Shown in pieces: positions 61,882 to 64,000 of a stretch of DNA of 64,000 nucleotides (position 1 is its first letter; each line of letters starts with the position of its first letter). Where the stretch lies: contig NZ_CBDCOT010000009.1 of NCBI RefSeq assembly GCF_965219885.1, positions 248,001 to 312,000 on the forward strand, read 5' to 3'. Made by a program: the position numbers and the translations under genes. The notes beneath the pieces were generated by a model. It saw only the letters and a program-made list of their open reading frames with translations, did no database searches and was not told the DNA's origin. The stretch is from Curvivirga sp965219885 (GTDB taxonomy: Bacteria; Pseudomonadota; Alphaproteobacteria; UBA8366; Aestuariispiraceae).

Positions 61882-63741
61882 ATGGCTTTACCACCAAATT
61901 TTTTAGACAACATACGGGATCGCATCTCCGTTTCTGACGTAGTAGGACGGAAGGTAAAACTTACCCGTAAAGGTCATGAATTTGTTGGACTTAGCCCATT
62001 TAAAAATGAAAAGACGCCGTCTTTTACCGTCAATGACCAAAAAGGATTCTATCACTGTTTCGCCACGGGTGAGCATGGCGATATCTTCACCTTTTTAATG
62101 AAGACCGAAGGCCTGCAATTTATGGAGGCCGTTGAACAACTTGCCAGCCAGGCTGGTATAGAAGTCCCCAAAGCCACCCCGGAACAACAAGCAAAAGAAA
62201 AGCGTAAAGCAAGCCTTTATGATGCTACGGAAACTGCCTGTCGTTATTATCAACGTATGTTACGTAGCAGCGAAGGACGCGCGGCCCTCGCCTATCTGAA
62301 AGAACGTGGCTTATCAGATCAAACCATTGCCCGTTTCCGTTTAGGTTATGCCCCTTCAAATGGGGAAGGCTTACGTAGTGCTGCCATTGGTGATGAAGTT
62401 GAAATGGAACAGTTGCTAGGAGCTGGCCTATTCAGGAAATCCACACGTGGTGGTGATCCTTATGCCTTTTTCCGGGATCGTATCATCTTTCCAATCGCAG
62501 ATCGCCGCAACCGTGTCATTGCCTTTGGTGGTCGTTTTATGGGGGATGCAAAAGCCGCAGGCGTCGGAAAATATATTAACTCTCCCGACACCCCTCTCTT
62601 TGATAAGGGGCGTACTCTTTATAATCATGCAGAAGCGCGCCAAGCTTGTCACGATGGACAAACCTTAATTGTGGCTGAAGGCTATATGGATGTGATTGCC
62701 CTAGCCCAAGCCGGATTTGAAGCAGGCGTGGCACCATTGGGAACCGCAGTCACCCCAGAACAAATTCAGGAATTATGGAAGATGCATAATCTTCCCCACA
62801 TGTCGTTGGATGGAGATGAAGCAGGACAAAAAGCCGCTGGACGTGCAGCTGATCGTGCAATGCCAATCCTGCAACCTGGTAAAAGCCTATCATTTGTCTT
62901 CATGCCGGAAGGTGAAGATCCGGATAGTCTAATTCTTTCTGGTGGCCCCAAAGCCTTTCAGGAAACCATCGACAACGCCATGCCATTAGATGCATTTTTA
63001 TGGAATCGGGAATATGCACATGCCCCGACCCAAACACCGGAACAAAAAGCAGATTTAGAACGTCGCGTTTTTGAACTTGCAGATCAGATTCCTGATGAAA
63101 CGGTTAAAAAGCATTATCGTTCAGCTTTCTCTCAACGAATGTGGGAAGCATTTCGTGGACAAAAACAAAAAAAATCTGCATCAGGCCGTTTCAGAGAAAA
63201 TCGAGGGGCTAACCATGGCAATGCGCCACATGCACGTAATCCACTAGGACGTCGTTTACGGCAGGAAGCCAATGAACTTAGCCGCCGACAACAACAAATT
63301 GTCTTGGCAACCATGACCAACCACCCGACCCTTTTTGATCTTTATGAAGAGACATTAGATCGTTTTCAATTTGACCAAGACCTTGACAAACTTCGCGCGG
63401 GGCTCCAAAAGATCAATTCTTTTGTTGAGGTTCTTGACGCTGAAACAGTTAGAGCCCACCTAATAGAAGACGGCATGCAAGCGCTGCTGGATCTTGTCCT
63501 GACCGATCAGGTATACAGTTTGGCCCGACAGGCCCGAACTGACGCAGAGGAACAAGACGCGCGCCTCCTGTTAGATCATATGTTAAAGATCAGACAACAG
63601 GATGAAATTGTCGGCGAATTAGGACGGCGAAATCGAGCGGGACTTAATGAACCCTCGACAGAAGAAGAAACACGAATTTTTGCTATGAGAAACGATCTGG
63701 ATCACGGAGAGTATTTGATTGGCGAAGATGGTGAAGATTAA
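61882..63741 (+). CDS. dnaG: DNA primase
   Basis: Synthesises RNA primers at the replication fork. The 619 residues comprise an N-terminal zinc-motif domain, the RNA polymerase core and a TOPRIM domain (VAEGYMDVIAL near 265, then MSLDGDEAGQKAA), and a C-terminal helicase-binding region after a low-complexity linker (about 435-460). The CHC2 zinc ligands are largely lost: the usual Cys-His-Cys-Cys positions read Ser38, Lys41, Cys59 and Thr62, though spacing and flanking sequence (EKTPSF, GFYHCF) are kept. The gene is otherwise intact and in its usual place before rpoD. Confidence 0.96.
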   Translation: MALPPNFLDNIRDRISVSDVVGRKVKLTRKGHEFVGLSPFKNEKTPSFTVNDQKGFYHCFATGEHGDIFTFLMKTEGLQFMEAVEQLASQAGIEVPKATPEQQAKEKRKASLYDATETACRYYQRMLRSSEGRAALAYLKERGLSDQTIARFRLGYAPSNGEGLRSAAIGDEVEMEQLLGAGLFRKSTRGGDPYAFFRDRIIFPIADRRNRVIAFGGRFMGDAKAAGVGKYINSPDTPLFDKGRTLYNHAEARQACHDGQTLIVAEGYMDVIALAQAGFEAGVAPLGTAVTPEQIQELWKMHNLPHMSLDGDEAGQKAAGRAADRAMPILQPGKSLSFVFMPEGEDPDSLILSGGPKAFQETIDNAMPLDAFLWNREYAHAPTQTPEQKADLERRVFELADQIPDETVKKHYRSAFSQRMWEAFRGQKQKKSASGRFRENRGANHGNAPHARNPLGRRLRQEANELSRRQQQIVLATMTNHPTLFDLYEETLDRFQFDQDLDKLRAGLQKINSFVEVLDAETVRAHLIEDGMQALLDLVLTDQVYSLARQARTDAEEQDARLLLDHMLKIRQQDEIVGELGRRNRAGLNEPSTEEETRIFAMRNDLDHGEYLIGEDGED

Positions 63742-63858
63742 ATAGATTTGGGTTTGATGGTAAGAGACTGCAGCTTTTGCCATCTTTTTGTGCTTGCTGT
63801 TTTTGGTACGGTCTGCACAAGCCCTTTTTGAAAGCTAGACGTTAAAGGAAGGACCAGA

Positions 63859-64000
63859 ATGTCCACCAAAAAACAAGCTACGGATCAGAAGAAAACCGAG
63901 GAAAAAGGCGATTCTCCAGTATTGGAAGACGCTAACAAAGCAGTAAAAAAACTGCTAGCAAAAGGTAAAGAAGAAGGTTTCATCACGATTGATGAGTTAA
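63859..64000 (+). CDS. rpoD: RNA polymerase primary sigma factor, N-terminus only
   Basis: First 47 codons of a gene that runs past the window. ATG 63859 follows AAGGAAGGA. The basic, Lys/Thr-rich start and the segment KKLLAKGKEEGFITIDEL match sigma-70 region 1.1, and the position after dnaG is the conserved macromolecular-synthesis order. The 117-bp gap between the genes probably holds its own promoter. Confidence 0.88.
   Translation, partial: MSTKKQATDQKKTEEKGDSPVLEDANKAVKKLLAKGKEEGFITIDEL

Noticed and set aside
1..64000. CRISPR arrays, tRNA/rRNA genes, insertion sequences, integrases or att sites
   Set aside because: I looked for regular direct repeats, tRNA-like cloverleaf ends, terminal inverted repeats with transposase frames and integrase motifs and saw none. 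The island boundaries have no visible mobile-element scars.

Overview
The window is a 64 kb piece of an alphaproteobacterial chromosome, moderately A+T rich and probably from a marine, motile member of the Rhodospirillales or a relative. That placement is inferred from the gatB/yqeY-dnaG-rpoD order at the right end, the uvrC-pgsA-molybdopterin gene order at the left, the MarR-response regulator-sensor kinase trio, the alphaproteobacterial type of aspartate aminotransferase and two methyl-accepting chemotaxis proteins. Nothing in the sequence names the species.

Left housekeeping block (1-13.6 kb): a leftward MarR/response-regulator/histidine-kinase operon diverges from a branched-chain aminotransferase. 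A FolM-like pteridine reductase follows. Then come uvrC and a tight pgsA-mobB-moeA-moaD-moaE group (phospholipid synthesis and molybdenum cofactor assembly), an acetyltransferase, a PhyH dioxygenase with its divergent LysR regulator, and a uracil permease. A 375-bp gap before uvrC holds a small cluster of DnaA-box-like sites.

Central accessory island (13.8-38.0 kb): two convergent operons appear to build and attach an unusual surface or flagellar sugar. The rightward operon has a DegT/ColD-like enzyme with His in place of the catalytic Lys, a sugar-nucleotide epimerase, a large Maf/DUF115 (flagellin glycosylation type) protein and two sulfotransferase-like proteins. The leftward operon runs from a GDP-fucose-synthase-like enzyme through a CgeB-like glycosyltransferase, a heptose guanylyltransferase-like protein, a GHMP heptose kinase and a second glycosyltransferase. 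It continues with a two-subunit ThDP-dependent E1 enzyme lacking any E2/E3, two cobalamin-type radical SAM enzymes, an SDR, a TIR-like (MTH538) protein, a third cobalamin-type radical SAM enzyme and a broken radical SAM/SPASM gene. My working hypothesis is a pathway for a deoxygenated, carbon-branched and possibly C-methylated heptose-type sugar, followed by transfer and sulfation. The sugar itself is inference.

Right block (38-64 kb): a YgiQ-family radical SAM protein and a small membrane protein. Next is a glycine-betaine module (BCCT transporter, betaine aldehyde dehydrogenase, LysR), then a lone KAP P-loop NTPase squeezed against uvrB. Two chemotaxis receptors flank a TauE-like exporter, aspartate aminotransferase and a crotonase. 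A GST/TetR divergent pair has a perfect candidate operator. The block ends with carA, gatB/yqeY, dnaG (with a degenerate zinc motif) and the start of rpoD. Most convergent gene ends are closed by clear hairpin terminators. I saw no tRNA, rRNA, CRISPR array, IS element or integrase.
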